From Cucumis sativus (taxonomy: Eukaryota > Streptophyta > Magnoliopsida > Cucurbitales > Cucurbitaceae): a stretch of DNA of 64,000 bases. Below are positions 23,247 to 36,059 of this stretch, piece after piece. Both the position numbers and the translations under genes were made by a program. Below the pieces are notes generated by a model. The model made no database searches. It saw only the letters and a program-made list of their open reading frames with translations, and was not told where the DNA came from. The stretch spans positions 4,030,001 through 4,094,000 of the forward strand of contig NC_026660.2 in the NCBI RefSeq assembly GCF_000004075.3, read 5' to 3'. The first letter of the stretch is position 1; every line of letters starts with the position of its first letter.

Positions 23247-23460
23247 ATTTTAAAAAAATTGCAAATATAGCAAAATTTATCAATATCAATGATATAAGTC
23301 TATCACTGATAGATCATTTGTCAATATCAATGATATAAGTCTATGATAGACCATGTTGCAAATATTGGTCTATCACTGATCACTGATATTTCATATGAAG
23401 TCTATCCGCGATACAAATCTATCAGTAATAATTTTGCTATATTTACAATTTTCTTAAAAT
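23247..23460. mobile_element. MITE with ~34-bp terminal inverted repeats and TCTATCACTGATAG units
   Basis: Left arm ATTTTAAAAAAATTGCAAAT (from 23247) and the reverse complement of the right arm (ending 23460) match at about 30 of 34 positions, including AATATAGCAAAATT. The interior repeats TCAATATCAATGATATAAGT twice and palindromic TCTATCACTGATAG-like words several times. It has no ORF. I recall this family as very common in cucurbit DNA. Confidence 0.75.
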
Positions 23461-23829
23461 ATTATTATATCCTTAATTATTATTACTAAAATAGTCATCT
23501 ATTGCAATTTCCCTTAATGATCTATAAAACTTTTTAAAAGTCCTTGGGTATTTGATAGGTTTGGTTATATTTGTAAAAGTTTCGATTTTATTGTAAAATT
23601 ACCTTCACATGAACTAGTTGTTTAGTATTAAAATTGATGCACAATCTCGACCGAAAAAGAGGAAGAAGAAGCAGTTATTTTATCAAATTGTTCACAATTG
23701 CTTGCATGGATTCTAACTTCAACGTAAAATGGTGAATGATATTTTCATAAAATATGAGGAAGAGATAATATTTTAACCTAAAGGATCTTAACACACTCCC
23801 AAAATTCCAAATTTTGGAAACCTATTTGA

Positions 23830-24170
23830 ATGGTGAGGCGGAAGGAGAGGGAGACTCTTGGGATTGGCTGTGGAGTCGCATTGTGCGCCGTAATTTCACC
23901 GGCGTGCGAGTTCGCTAGGGCTATACTCACAAAGTTACGCCGTCGCCCCTGCCCTAACATTTACAACGGTAGCACTGAGAATTGTGGGTCTCAAAAGGAG
24001 TGCTCCAGATAAGTGGTGAGCGGGTGAAAGAAGAGGGAAAATAGGCGCCAAGAGGAGCAGCGGAGCCCAGATGTAAGGTTATATCGTGAGGCTGTTAGGG
24101 TTCGTGGAGGCGGTTCATGCTCTGCGCGCCAAAGGGTACTATTGGAGGAAGAAAACGAAAGATAGCGTCG
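23830..24170. other. GC-richer island of unknown nature
   Basis: About 340 bp is clearly richer in G+C than the surrounding AT-rich DNA and has no long ORF on either strand. Neither strand resembles a family I recognise. It could be a relic of a gene's 5' end, a transposon piece, or a promoter with a non-coding transcript. Confidence 0.35.
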
Positions 24171-25526
24171 GATTTTTTTTTTTCTTTTTAGAAAATTCAA
24201 ATTTTGATTTTGTACTTTGAGCATTTGTTTAGGGTTTAGTATTTTAAAATATATAAGAAAATGAATGAAAATATTTATAAAATAATAAATTGTGATATTT
24301 ATTGTATTTTCTAAAATAATTTAAAAATTGTCCTTTTCCATAATTTTCAAATATAATCCATTTTCGTTATATTGTAAAATGAGGAGTTTTTTTTTTTTTT
24401 TTCTTTTTAAAGTTAAAATGGGGAGTAAAAATAAAAATGTAGAAATGCAAGCGATAGAAACTAGATAAAATTAGATGAATTATGATAATCATTTTATTAT
24501 TTTTGAATTAAACTTATAAACCCAATTTCTAAAAAATGCAAAATTTACCAAAATAGTAATAAGAATAAAGAAGAAAAAAAATTAGTAAGCAATCATAAAT
24601 TTGTAAATATTTAAGTGTGAGAAACAACAAATTTATACTATTCTTTAGAACGATGAAGGATTAAACCTCCCAATTAAAGGATAGAAAGTCATGCTAATTA
24701 TTACCCAACTAGACTTTACTCGTAAGACAAATTTTTTAACACTAATAAAAAACTAAAAACTAAACCAACAATTATATCAATTCAAACCTCCATTTTCCAC
24801 TAGTCAAACAAGATTCCCAAAGAGGGGTTAACATAATATCAAAGAAAATTATTAAAATCAAATGGATACTAAAACTTTTCATTAACATCAATTATTTTAC
24901 TTTTCATCTTCCCTCATCTTTAGGTTAACAAAATTATATGAAAAGCTTTTCTTCTTACTCTATAACTTTGGGGTTAGAATAAAGCTCATTTAGCTGATAT
25001 TTAGCTGATTTTGAGTTATTTCAAATGACGAAATAAATAAAGTGAAAATAGTTATAAATCATATTTAAGAAAGAAAAAAAAGAAAACCCTTATATCAAAG
25101 CTTCTTAACAGCTAAAGAATCCAAATTGTAGCATTTTTTTTCTTCTTTTACAAACAAAACCAAAAGCCTCAATGAAATGTTACATGCAAGGAATGAACAG
25201 CAGAAGCAAAGGAAAGAAGTCCAAAAATGGCAAATGTAACGGCCAAAAAAAGAGACCCTGAAAATAAATCAAAATTCTTCCACTGTTGGATCTTTTCCCC
25301 TATCTTGATTTGTTATTATTAAGGAATCACTATAATCACAAACTTGTAAGCCTTACATGAATGCTGTTTATGGAAAAACTCATACCTTGTGGGCAGGACC
25401 CGTCGCTTCGGACCCCTTCGACAAGCAATAATTTTACACGTATTTTTGACTGTCACTTGGCTGAATCTCTCTGGAGCAAAATATTTTACAATCTACTTGT
25501 TGGGTTGATCAGGGGTAATTTACTTG

Positions 25527-28500
25527 CTAGGATGGCCGCATTTGGTCTCTGCGAAGTGCATGCTGGAGCTCAATAACTTGCAACCTCTGTTCGAGCGGCA
25601 ACGAGTTAAGCTGTTCGGGAGTTAGATTCAAAACTTGTTGCAGTAGTACAGATTCAACGTTCTGGGGAAGCTGGAGAAGAAACAAGGAACAGGAGTGGTA
25701 GTTTATTTCATGTGATTTAGAAGATATCGATCAACTTCATCAGAATGCGGAGATCTTGTCATAGTGATGAATGAAACTTCCAAGACATAAACATATTCAA
25801 GTAAAGTAAAAAATTCATGTCCTATAGGATCAAGAATTTGAAGCATCGTAATTTGGCTATGAATGCAATTAAACAGAAAATGTTGATGTTATTGGAATAA
25901 AACTAATGCAATTCAGAACTATGTTGCTTTGAACAATTAAAATTTTGGCTGATCTTATGAATGAAAATAGTCACAGTTCATCTCACTATGATAAGTTACG
26001 CTTTCAGGACTAAGCATTGAAATTAGAGAAAAAAGTCAGAATAAAGATAATACAGTCTGGAAGGAAATTGGAAATATAAATTTAAACCTTGGATTGATCA
26101 AGTTCAATCTGACTTTTAGCGAGACAGACTTCCAGAGTATTTTGTTCAAAAGTGATTTTGAAAATTCTAAAACGTTTAAGACTCCATTTGGTAACAATTA
26201 CGTCTTTTGTTTCTTTTGTTTTTGTTTTTTGAAAATTAAGTTTATTTCCTCACATTTTCTTACTAACATCATGCATTTTTTGTAGAGTACAAGAGTTGAA
26301 TATTCCAGAAACAGCTTTTTAGAAATTCTTTTAGTTTTAAAAAATTAGCTTCGTTTTTTAAAACATGGATAAAAAGTAGATAAAAATGCAAAAAAAAAAA
26401 ATTAGGGGCGAGAGGGTTGTTTGTAGACTTAACTTTGAAAACTAAAAACCAAAAACCAAATTGTTACTAAACGTTACCAACCAAAATAAGTAGTATGTCA
26501 CTTAAAAGCGCTACAATAAAAAGGCATCTCAAACTCAAGCTCATTCTACATGCCTCAAAAACACACTTGAAAATACTACTCTAACCTTTTATACTTCTTA
26601 GTGAGAGTCTAATTTCTCAAAAGATGTTAGTGAGACTCTAATTTCTCAAAAACACACTTGAAAATACTACTCTAACCTTTTATACACAACTCTTCTACAT
26701 GACATGAGCACTGAAAACTATAAAAAAAATCAAATTCAGAATGAGATAGATAACTACAAAGACCAAAATCAGATAGAAAAATTGAAGTCGCAGCTAAGAT
26801 TAAATCCTACCAATGCAACAAAATTACCATGAACAAGAAAGTGAGTAAAGATTTTCGGATAATAAATCACGTACCAATGAAGTTGGTTTCTCAGAGAGTT
26901 GGGTTCCCGTCACATTGGGATCTGAGGCAATTCCAAGTTGCCCGGATCCATTGGTACCTATTGATGTACTTAGACCTCCGGCTAAGAAAGAGCTGCCTTT
27001 TCCATCCTCTAATTTTATTTGCTTTACTGGGCGATTAGTTGTTCCTGAAAAGCCATGAAGCATAGTTCTTTTACCATCAACACCAAGAGGAACTGGAGAA
27101 GACTTATCAACATCACTGCCCACTATCTGAGGTGTACTATACGCTGTGGAGGGGCCAGGCTGTTATGAAGAGCAAGTCAGAAACAAGATGACAGAAAATG
27201 AAAAGAAAGGAAAAGAAAAAAAGACTTCCGAACCAAGGGGAGCAAGCTCCAAAGACTTTCAAGATATTACTAGATCTTATTAAATTTTTCAAGCTAGTAG
27301 CAGGCTCCTTGTTTGAGTATGGTTGTGTTTTCAATTACTCTCTCCAACTCCTTTGACCATCAGTCTATCTTATTTTCAATGAAAAGTTACATATCTTGAT
27401 ATTATTATAAATAAATAACACTCTTGATAGCAATTAGTAGATTTGAAGTAGAGAAACATCTTTATCATCTAGCTGGAGTTGTTTTGGATCTCTTTTCCAG
27501 AGTTCTGTCATTTGGGCAGCTGTACTTGTTTTGCCCGTCTGATGGTCGGGTTTTTTATCTTTAGTGGTTCCTTGTGGTTTGACTCTTGTAATTTTTGGCA
27601 TTTTTACTTCAATGGTTTGGTGGTTTGTCCTTTTGTTTTTACATACACGAATGAAAATTTTGTTTATTCTCAAAAAGGAAAAAAGAACTGATAAAAGTAC
27701 GCATATAGCCATATAAACAACGCCTCATTTATTGATCATAAAGTGTTCCTCATTAAGTCGACACATACACATGAGAAATAAATTAAGAACATTTCAATTT
27801 TCTCCAATAACAGTCAGCAAAACATTAACATAAAAGTTAGTTGCATTATAGTTTCCTCTCCACATTTGTATTGAATCAAGCTTTAGCTTGTCATTCTATC
27901 AAAGGTAAACTTCATGGTTGGAAAGCAACTTTTGCTATAGTGGCCTTACCTGCTCTCCAAGTAAAATACAGAGGAGGGGAGAAAGCCCTTCCTATTAAAG
28001 ATTTGGGAAAAGAAAAAATAGGATTGACATCTATGTTCTAGTTCAAAGACATTTATATATTAAACTATAAAAAAAACATAAAGTAGAACCTGAAAGTCTG
28101 CATCTGATAAGGAAGGGTGAGGCAAAAGAGATGGTTTAGCTTCTGGATTAGTAATATGAGTGTTATGGCCAGGAATTAAAGCTCCACCATGCCCCAAATA
28201 TTGCTGAGGAGGAGGACGCATGTGCTGCTTTAAAGAGGAGGAGGAGGGCGCCTGAACCTGTTGCCTAATAGATATATTTCCCTGCAAACTTATGGAAGGA
28301 AGTGACGAGCCTCCAGGTATTCCGGTCAAAGAGCCTTGTAAAGTGTGTGATGGCTGAATTTGAGATTGAAGTGAAGGTCGTTGGGATGCAGAAAACTGAT
28401 GGGGAGCCAAAGGATTTTGGGGCATGAGAGACGATTGTGTTTCTTTTTTAGGTACAAAACCAGTTTGCATCCTGTTAGGTGCAAGAGGGGGCAGGCCTGG

Positions 28501-31500
28501 TTGAATTTGAAGAGATGATGGCTGACCCTGCTGACTCTCATGCAAAGGAAGCTGAGGATGAGTAGCAGATTGCTGTAAATTAGGCTTCTGTAACTGCAGC
28601 AATCAAAGAAGGAGAATTTGGCATGAGAAAATCTTAACAGCTATAAAACACACACAAATAATTATAATAGTAATGATGATAATAATAGTAACAGTATAAG
28701 CAGTGAAGAGAAATACCACTTGTGGAGTGACCATGCCAAGCATTATCTGTGACTGCAAACAAAATTACAGAAAAGAGGAGAAAAAAGAATGTTTAGCTGA
28801 TATTGCATACAAGAAGAGATATAGTCCATAAAATTGTGAGAAGCAAGAAAGTTATCAAAGAAATAACTAATATGGTACAACTAAAAATATAAATATTGCA
28901 TGTCTCTTCTTTCCCAAATATTTATTTGAAGCCTTCTCTCTCCCTTTTTCCGTCTAAACAAAGAACTATTTTGATTCTCACAACATAGGTTTCCAATCAA
29001 AATTTAACACAAAAATTGGTTCTGATATTAGGACCTAAAGATGCTTTGAGCCATAAAAGCTAGAAAATTAACGATAAAAGAGTAGCTTTGACTTAAACCT
29101 GATGAGAAGGTTCCAGGTGTGCATTTCGCATATTACTGTTCTAGTAGCTTTACATTAGAAAAGTTCATAAAATTATGTCTTTGCACAATTCTCATAATTT
29201 AAGGGGAAAGAGAGGGTCCTCTAGTTATGAGCATCTGCTAAAAGAAGAGTGTGTGACTGAAATGTTCTACAAATGTGTGTTTCTTATGCAATTAGACTTT
29301 TAATTTTTTTAACATATGAACCATGCTAGCAACGAGTGAAATACATCAACATAATTAAGGGACCATTGAAAGGTGACTGAAACATTATAACTGAAGACCA
29401 CCCTAGCTAATGACAGAGGCAAGAACACTTTCATTAATTCCCATCAAAACCTTCTTTTCTTCCTAACTTAACAAGTGCTTCGGTTAGTCTGTCTCTATAA
29501 AAAGAATTAAGAGTTGACACTTCTAGAAATATCATTTTTGTTCATCGAAAATGCCAGAAGTAAAACAATGTTTCTTATCTCAACGATATAATTTGTGATC
29601 TACAGGACGTAAGTTGTTCTAATTTTTCTTAGTGAAGCTCGGTTTCTTAAAAAAGATGCAATTCGTAATGAAGTGCAATAAACCTATTGAACTTAAATGC
29701 GTGAAAAATAGGAGTGAGTACTTTATATATGTGCATATACACATTCTCAACATCATGCATGAGGAATCGAGGATGAATGGCAAGCTAGATGAAACAATAA
29801 TTAACATGTATAGTAATGATCTACTTTGGTTCCCTTGACACCTACAAAACCAATTGGGTTCAACCAGCTACCTTCAATCTCATATTTTATTCATGTCATG
29901 ACTTGCTCTAAATACTTTTTCTTGTTTTTCTCCAGTAACTACTAGACTAAGAGATAATGAAGAAATACATTGCATAACAATGTTTAGAAGGTTGACGCAC
30001 ATAGACAACAAGATCATAAGAGTAACATAAGGCAGAATTTCATCAATATAACTAGTAGTAATTATGAAAATAATATTATACAGAAAAGGAAAGGAAAAAA
30101 GAGAAGAAGTAAAACACGCTAGATATGGAGGATCTTCTCTATGCTTAAAGGAGGAAAGGTAAGTAGGTACCTGGAAAAGAGCTTTTGATAGTTGTGGTCT
30201 TGCCAGCAATAGCTGTCGAGCCAAATCCTTGTTTTGTGTAGCCATTGCCTAAGTCCAAACAATGTACCAATCAACAGGAGCCATTCAGGAAACTAAGGAG
30301 AGAGGAGGGAACAACTCAAAAGGTTACCTTTAGCCCTGACATAACTTCAGTAAGCTGACTCCTAGAAAGTTTAGCCAGATGTAAAGTTAACGGATCGTTG
30401 GGCATTGTTGCACTCTGTAAATTATTCTGATTAGAAGCTGCTTGTGCACCACCAAGGGCTCCCGCCATGACAGCAGCAGCAGTGATAGCTATGTGAAGAC
30501 CAATTGGTTGATGTTGACTGGCTTCCCCATGGGGTGTTGGGCCACCTAATTGTTCATTTAGCAACTTTCATGTTAACACAAAAACCAGAAGGCAAGAAAA
30601 CATTTAAGATAGAGAAAACTAACCAGCATTTGCAACCAATCCAGGTCCTCCACGACCCTGAAAGAGAGAAGAAGAATTGTTCAAATCAAATCGTAATTAA
30701 CATGCTATATGTAGTCAAGGTGTATTGGTGGAAGAGCACATAAAAGGAAATTTTTTATTTATTTAAATACTCTGATTTCAAATGCATAGTTTCAGCAAGT
30801 TGACAAGTCATTTGATTGCAAATGAGTATGATGATGATTGAAGGAAAAAAAAAAAATGCAGCTGAAGACTGAGTTGAGTATTTTATTTTTGGAATATTTC
30901 CTTTGGATTTATGAATTCTAGATGGATTTTTTAATTTCAGTTTTTAACTCAGAGGTATACTTACCAAAAGAACCTTTCCGATAAAAAAATAGAAATAATA
31001 AAAGAAAATAGAAATAAGCAATGAAATCCTCTGTAGAACTTTCAGTTTCAGATAAAAAAATTGTATCCTTTTCTTCTCAAAGAACATTGCCAACATTTCA
31101 AAAGAATCCTATCATAAAAAAGTTCACAAGTACCAATATATTTGTAAGAAATTAAACTCTCATCGAGCAGAAAAATGAAAGGAATAGAAGGGCAAACAAA
31201 AGAGGCTAACAAATACCAATAGCAAGAGGGAGCCCAAAAAGTAACTACAAAAAGGGGTTCCAATCTAATAAAAACAAACCAAGATCATAACTACAGAAGA
31301 GTCTATTAATCTTCTCAAATATTTTTGTTCTTGTTAATACTATGTTAGTCAGAGCAATACCAGTCTTTTATATACATGTACATATAATAAAATTCAGATC
31401 TAACCTAGGCATTAAGAAGGTTAATATAAAGCAATCGAAAATATATATTTGAATCCATTTTAAACATGAAAAACAAAAATATCAGGGTAAAGACTACAAA

Positions 31501-33448
31501 ACAACCTCCTGCGAACTTGTTTCTTGAACTACTGGTTGAAAATTACAATAAGCAGAGTAATAAAAGAAGCCTCCAAGGTCTGAAAAATTAAATCAATTTA
31601 ATATTTACAGTACACGCTTTGAAATATGCCAGCATTATAATCTAAGTTTTTGTATGATAAAGTCAATAATATTTAAAAAGTATTTTATTGAAAATAATAC
31701 CAAAATCCCAATGTAACTAGCTGAATGGACAAAAATAGTCAATGAGCCAGATTGCAAGAGGTTAAATATTTCACCTGTTCTCTATTTCTGTCTGCACCCT
31801 TGTCATTCTCAGCAAAATCAACTCGTAATTGTCGACCATTAATTTCATAACCTTGTAAATTACGACGAGCACTCAAAGCTGTTTCTTCATCCTTGTACTC
31901 ACAAAACCCATAGCCTTTAGGTTTTCCAGTTTCTCTGTCAATAACTAATCTAAAAAACGAAGGAACTGTTAATTTTAACTTTGAAATGTATGGGAAAATG
32001 GTAGCTGAAATAATAAATTAATACAATATTTAAATTCCTAAGAGACTCAGATGTTAGGGAAAATGGGTTCTCATAATTGATGTCCTGCACTTAGTTTGTT
32101 TTCTTTTTCTTTCGTGTTTTTGGATTGGAAACTCAGAAGATGGTGATTTTCAAGAATAGCTTATTGCAGTTATTTAATTTTAATTTTAATTTTTTTGATA
32201 AAGCAACTAACTTCATTGAGAAAACACAAGGGCGTATAAAAATAAAAGTCCACCAAAACACCCCAACTAAAGAAAGGGGCTCCGATTAAGTAAAATATTT
32301 CCAAGAGAACATTTACAAAAGAGCTGCAACACTGAAGCCCAAAGGTACACATGAAATCTAGCTAAGCACCAAACCTCACAAGGGTCCCTTTTCCTACCTC
32401 TAAAAACCCTATCATTCCTCTCTCCCCAAATATCCCAAAGCACAGAACATGCCCCAGCTTACTGCAGTTAATTAAAAGTTACAGCTTCCAATACTGTGCT
32501 CAAATTCCAAAAGTAGTGTGTTAGTTGTAGTTCATTGTTTACAGATTAGATAAAGACCTCTTTTCATGCACACTATACCGTGACCGAACCAAAACGTCTT
32601 ACATTTATTAAAAAGATGTAATAAGATATAACACTAACACCACGCTACAATTTTAATCAAAATATACACTGGCATTCCACTACAACCCCCAATCAATAAG
32701 ACCAGAGATAGCCAATTTATGAGCCACGAAATAGAATTAACAAGACTATATGCGTATGACTGACCTATAGAAAACAATTGAGAACAGAATGCTCAGCCCT
32801 TGGCTTGGTAATGGGCTGGCAGTAGACAAAACCTAGCAAAAAGAAAGGATTCTATTCTAGCATTGCATAGCCACTCATCTTTCCCCATTAGAGAAAGACA
32901 TAGTAAACCACCAAAGGTCCAAAACAGAACATAGAAGGAGGCTAAATATACGGCAAGGAAACTACAGAAAGTTCAAGGAGGCTTTAAAAATAATAATTAA
33001 GAAAAAGAAATCAATTTTACGGCTTCAAAGCTATCAATCTCATTCTAAATCGTAAATGTCAATCCAATATCAATTTTAGGGTTCATTTCCCAGAAAAAAG
33101 AAGAAAAAAAAGAGCCGAGAACACGGACCTGAACGACACTACGGGCCCAACTTCTTGGCAGATTTCTATAAGCTGCTCTTCAGTAGCATCATAAGGTATA
33201 TTCCCAACTGAAAGCAAAATTGAACAACAGAATAAGGCACAAACACAAAAATTCAATCGTGACCCAGATTAATAAAAGCCAGGAGCAATTGAAAGCAAAA
33301 TAAGAAGCGACAATACATAAAACAAAAATCCACCATTCTTCAACATAAAAAAACAGCTCCCCATCAAATCAAAACGCAAAATCAGAGAATCAACCGAAGA
33401 AGAAATACAGAACATACCGAAAACACAGCGGTGCTGAGTGGAGGCCAT
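25527..33448 (-). CDS. CSTF64: Cleavage stimulation factor 64-kDa subunit (CstF64/CSTF2)
   Basis: CstF64 binds the U/GU-rich element downstream of poly(A) sites and promotes pre-mRNA 3'-end cleavage in the nucleus. Ten exons join in frame: 33418-33448, 33129-33207, 31775-31949, 30624-30657, 30328-30545, 30171-30248, 28717-28752, 28090-28593, 26875-27159, 25527-25670 (1584 nt, 527 residues). The RRM spans about 8-86, with RNP2 VFVGNIPY and RNP1 KGYGFCEY. The hinge that contacts CstF77 and symplekin is about 160-215 ([20 protein letters not shown]). A Pro/Gln/Ser-rich low-complexity middle follows. The C-terminal three-helix domain that binds Pcf11-type partners is about 482-527 ([20 protein letters not shown]). 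Slightly longer than the Arabidopsis protein in the low-complexity part. Start chosen at the only ATG upstream of the RRM. Confidence 0.96.
26555..26690. repeat. Local tandem duplications in CstF64 intron 9
   Basis: A 40-bp segment beginning TCAAAAACACACTTGAAAAT occurs at 26555 and again at 26646. Between them a 29-bp unit (TTAGTGAGA.TCTAATTTCTC) occurs at 26598 and 26627. This looks like nested slippage duplication, nearly undiverged and therefore fairly recent. Confidence 0.85.
32178..32455 (-). mobile_element. 5'-truncated LINE with target-site duplication, in CstF64 intron 2
   Basis: The minus strand encodes an ORF2 C-terminal tail ([19 protein letters not shown], then [20 protein letters not shown], then a stop). 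It is followed by a 3' UTR and a short A-rich tail (T-rich at 32178-32200 on plus). It is flanked by AGCTTATTGCAGTTATTTAA (32158-32177) and AGCTTACTGCAGTTAATTAA (32456-32475), a 20-bp target duplication with two differences. This is classic target-primed insertion. Confidence 0.85.
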
Positions 33449-36059
33449 GAATCAACAGAAGAAGAAGAAGAAGCTGAAGCAGTGCTTCATCTTCTTCCTC
33501 CTCAGCATAGTTATTAAACTAATCCGGCTACCACTGATGCACTGCAGCTAAAAAAAAAAACTGCAGAGAAGCTGTCCGGAAAAGGACCGCAGATCAATAG
33601 AGTTGGTAAGTGAGTGATGGTTCGTATTGAAGAACAAAGATTATGGAAGAAAACGAATAAAGAAATTGAAGATTCCGATGAAAACAACGGCGACGGCGAA
33701 GAAGAAGAAGAAGAAGAAGAATGAATGAATGAAACGTTCGGAGAAGATCCTATTCCAACCAGATTTAATTTTAGAGGTCGCCCCTCTTTCTGCAACTCTT
33801 AATATTGTTTTCCTTTTTTCCTTTTTATTAAAACTCTAATAATAATAATCATTTTTGGGGATTTCTACAATTAGATTATTTAATTTTCCCGTACACTAAT
33901 TAATAATATAATATATCGGAATTTAAATTTTTTTAAAAAAAAAACCCTTTTAGAGCCAAAAAAAATTAGCTCCTTTGATAAATTTGGTAAGAGTTATAAG
34001 TTTGACTATGCCTCATCGTGAGCAATATTTAAGTATGGATGAGTTGCATAAATGGCGTTTTAAGACTAAAGTAATAGAATATATATATAGGGAGAGAGAG
34101 AACAAGCATAATATAATTTTATATATAGATCAAAAATTAGTAAACTAATAACAAAAACTCACACCTAGTTCAAGAACCGATAATGACTACCGGTTGCTAT
34201 ACTAATAGTTATCAGTGACAGATAAAAAAATGTAAGGAATGCTACTTGAGCTTGAATTTAACAAGAACTATGTGAGTATTGCCATCAAACTGCATCCACT
34301 AATATTAGAGATATTGATTTTATTTTATTTTATTAATATATATATATATACTATATTATATGAAGAGCATAAAGTTAAAAGGACTTATATTAAATCTATT
34401 GGATGTAGTTACTATCAATAATAGATTTCAATTTGAGAAATATGCTATCGATTGTACTACTATTAGTGATTACTTTTAATTTGATATATGTGTTGTTAGT
34501 TGTTATCATGAATATCTAATAGGTGTTATGATCGATAACTTTCAATTTGAGAAATGTATTATCAATTTTTATTACGGATGACTGACTGTTATCAATAATG
34601 AAGATGAGTGCATTGAAAGGTAAGCTTGAAATTCTAAAAAACAGAACCTACAAATTGTTGACTAATCAATATTTACTATATTTGTTAATATTTTTAAGTT
34701 GTCCAAGTCTTAAAATGTTAACATTGTTTGATGGCAAATTGCTTCTTTTAGGGCATACTTGACTCATCAACATATGAAATGGATTGGGTTGGTATAACAT
34801 ATTAACTCATTGTTTGACTCACCAACTTTAAATGTTGTTGGTGAAATTAAATATAAATTTATTTAGATCCTAAATTGCCAAAGTTCGAATTTACATACCA
34901 TACCGGTATTTTTATAAAATTGTTTCTTTATAATTTACTACTTCTTAAAAGGAAGAGGTTAATAACGAACCTAATTCAATGGTAATTGGCATGTATAAAA
35001 AAAGGTTTGCAACATTTTTTAGTCCAAATTGTGTAAATTTAGAAGTTAAAATACGAATGTCATTACTAACATCCATATATTTATAAAATATTATGATTCA
35101 ACTCTAAGATATAAGTAGATAATAAAAAGAAAAGAGGATAAAATTGTATAAAATATATAATTAAGTTGTTTGAACCTCCCTACTACATTAAAGGTAATAA
35201 TACATTTTTCGTCTCAAGGTTTTGAATATACATTCAATTTAGTATTTGGTTTTAAATGTTAAATTCCCAGACCTTTAATGTTGATACAATTTAATTACGA
35301 TGATAATTGGATAAATCTTCAAAGTGTATAGATAGATAAATAAATAAACAACCAGCCAACAATTTGAACATCAGATTTGAACTATGAAGTAAATATAAAA
35401 GTTGATACATCAAGAACAACTCTGTTTAAATAGCATCAAATCTTTGCTTAGTTGCACCCTTGTTCTGCTATCTCTCCCTGTAATTACTGAAATACTGTTT
35501 TTCCACTTTCTCAAATTAATACATATTTTTATCAATAATTTCATTATTATAAAAAAAATTAACTCAAATTTATTTCTTTTCAATTTCTTACCATAAAGTT
35601 AAATTCTTAACCAATTAAAAAAAAAAATCAAAAACTAAAAATAAAAAATATCCACATTGTGTAGTTGAAATTAAGCAAATGATCATAATCACTCCAACAT
35701 TAAGAGTTTGTTTGGATTATCTTTCTAAATATTTGCACTTATAAATACTTACTGAAACACTTAGAAAATCAATATAAACATATATCGACCTAATCTAGAT
35801 TCACCAATTCTATTTACTTAAAAAACTACACGTTCTATTCACTAATAAACTTGAAATAGAGAGAGGTAAAACAAAATCAATGGAGATAGATAGACCTGTG
35901 AATCGAAATCAAACTAGATTTCATAGAACTCGCATCTATAATCAGCGGTAACTAAGATTTGCTTTACATCCAATATTCAGTTATCATGAATATTGGAACT
36001 TTAAGATATGCATATAACAAAGGTATAAAAGAAGATGGCACAGCTTTCATGAAATAGTT
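33449..36059. other. Intergenic: CstF64 5' region to NAC gene 3' end
   Basis: Bases 33449-33800 are the CstF64 5' UTR and promoter, with GAA microsatellites (33463-33480, 33700-33722) and an AGAAGA-rich leader. Bases 34140-34620 are a degenerate repeat of units like TATCAATAATAGATTTCAAT and TTTCAATTTGAGAAATGT. The rest is AT-rich with no gene seen. Confidence 0.5.

Larger units (their letters stand above)
21413..25526. other. Intergenic: promoter of oxidoreductase copy 2 to 3' end of CstF64
   Basis: No gene is recognised. The left end is the promoter region of copy 2. A possible TIR element (about 21556-22175, ends TAGAGATGTC and GGACATCTTTA) contains GGGGA/TCCCC-rich stretches. A MITE lies at 23247-23460 and a GC-richer island at 23830-24170. 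The right end, about 25100-25526, is probably the CstF64 3' UTR. Confidence 0.5.

Noticed and set aside
25361..25576. 71-codon plus-strand ORF at the CstF64 3' end
   Set aside because: It is antisense to the last CstF64 exon and 3' UTR and has no recognisable domain.
30820..30860. C/D snoRNA-like TGATGATGATTGAAGG in CstF64 intron 3
   Set aside because: No matching D box or terminal stem at the right distance.
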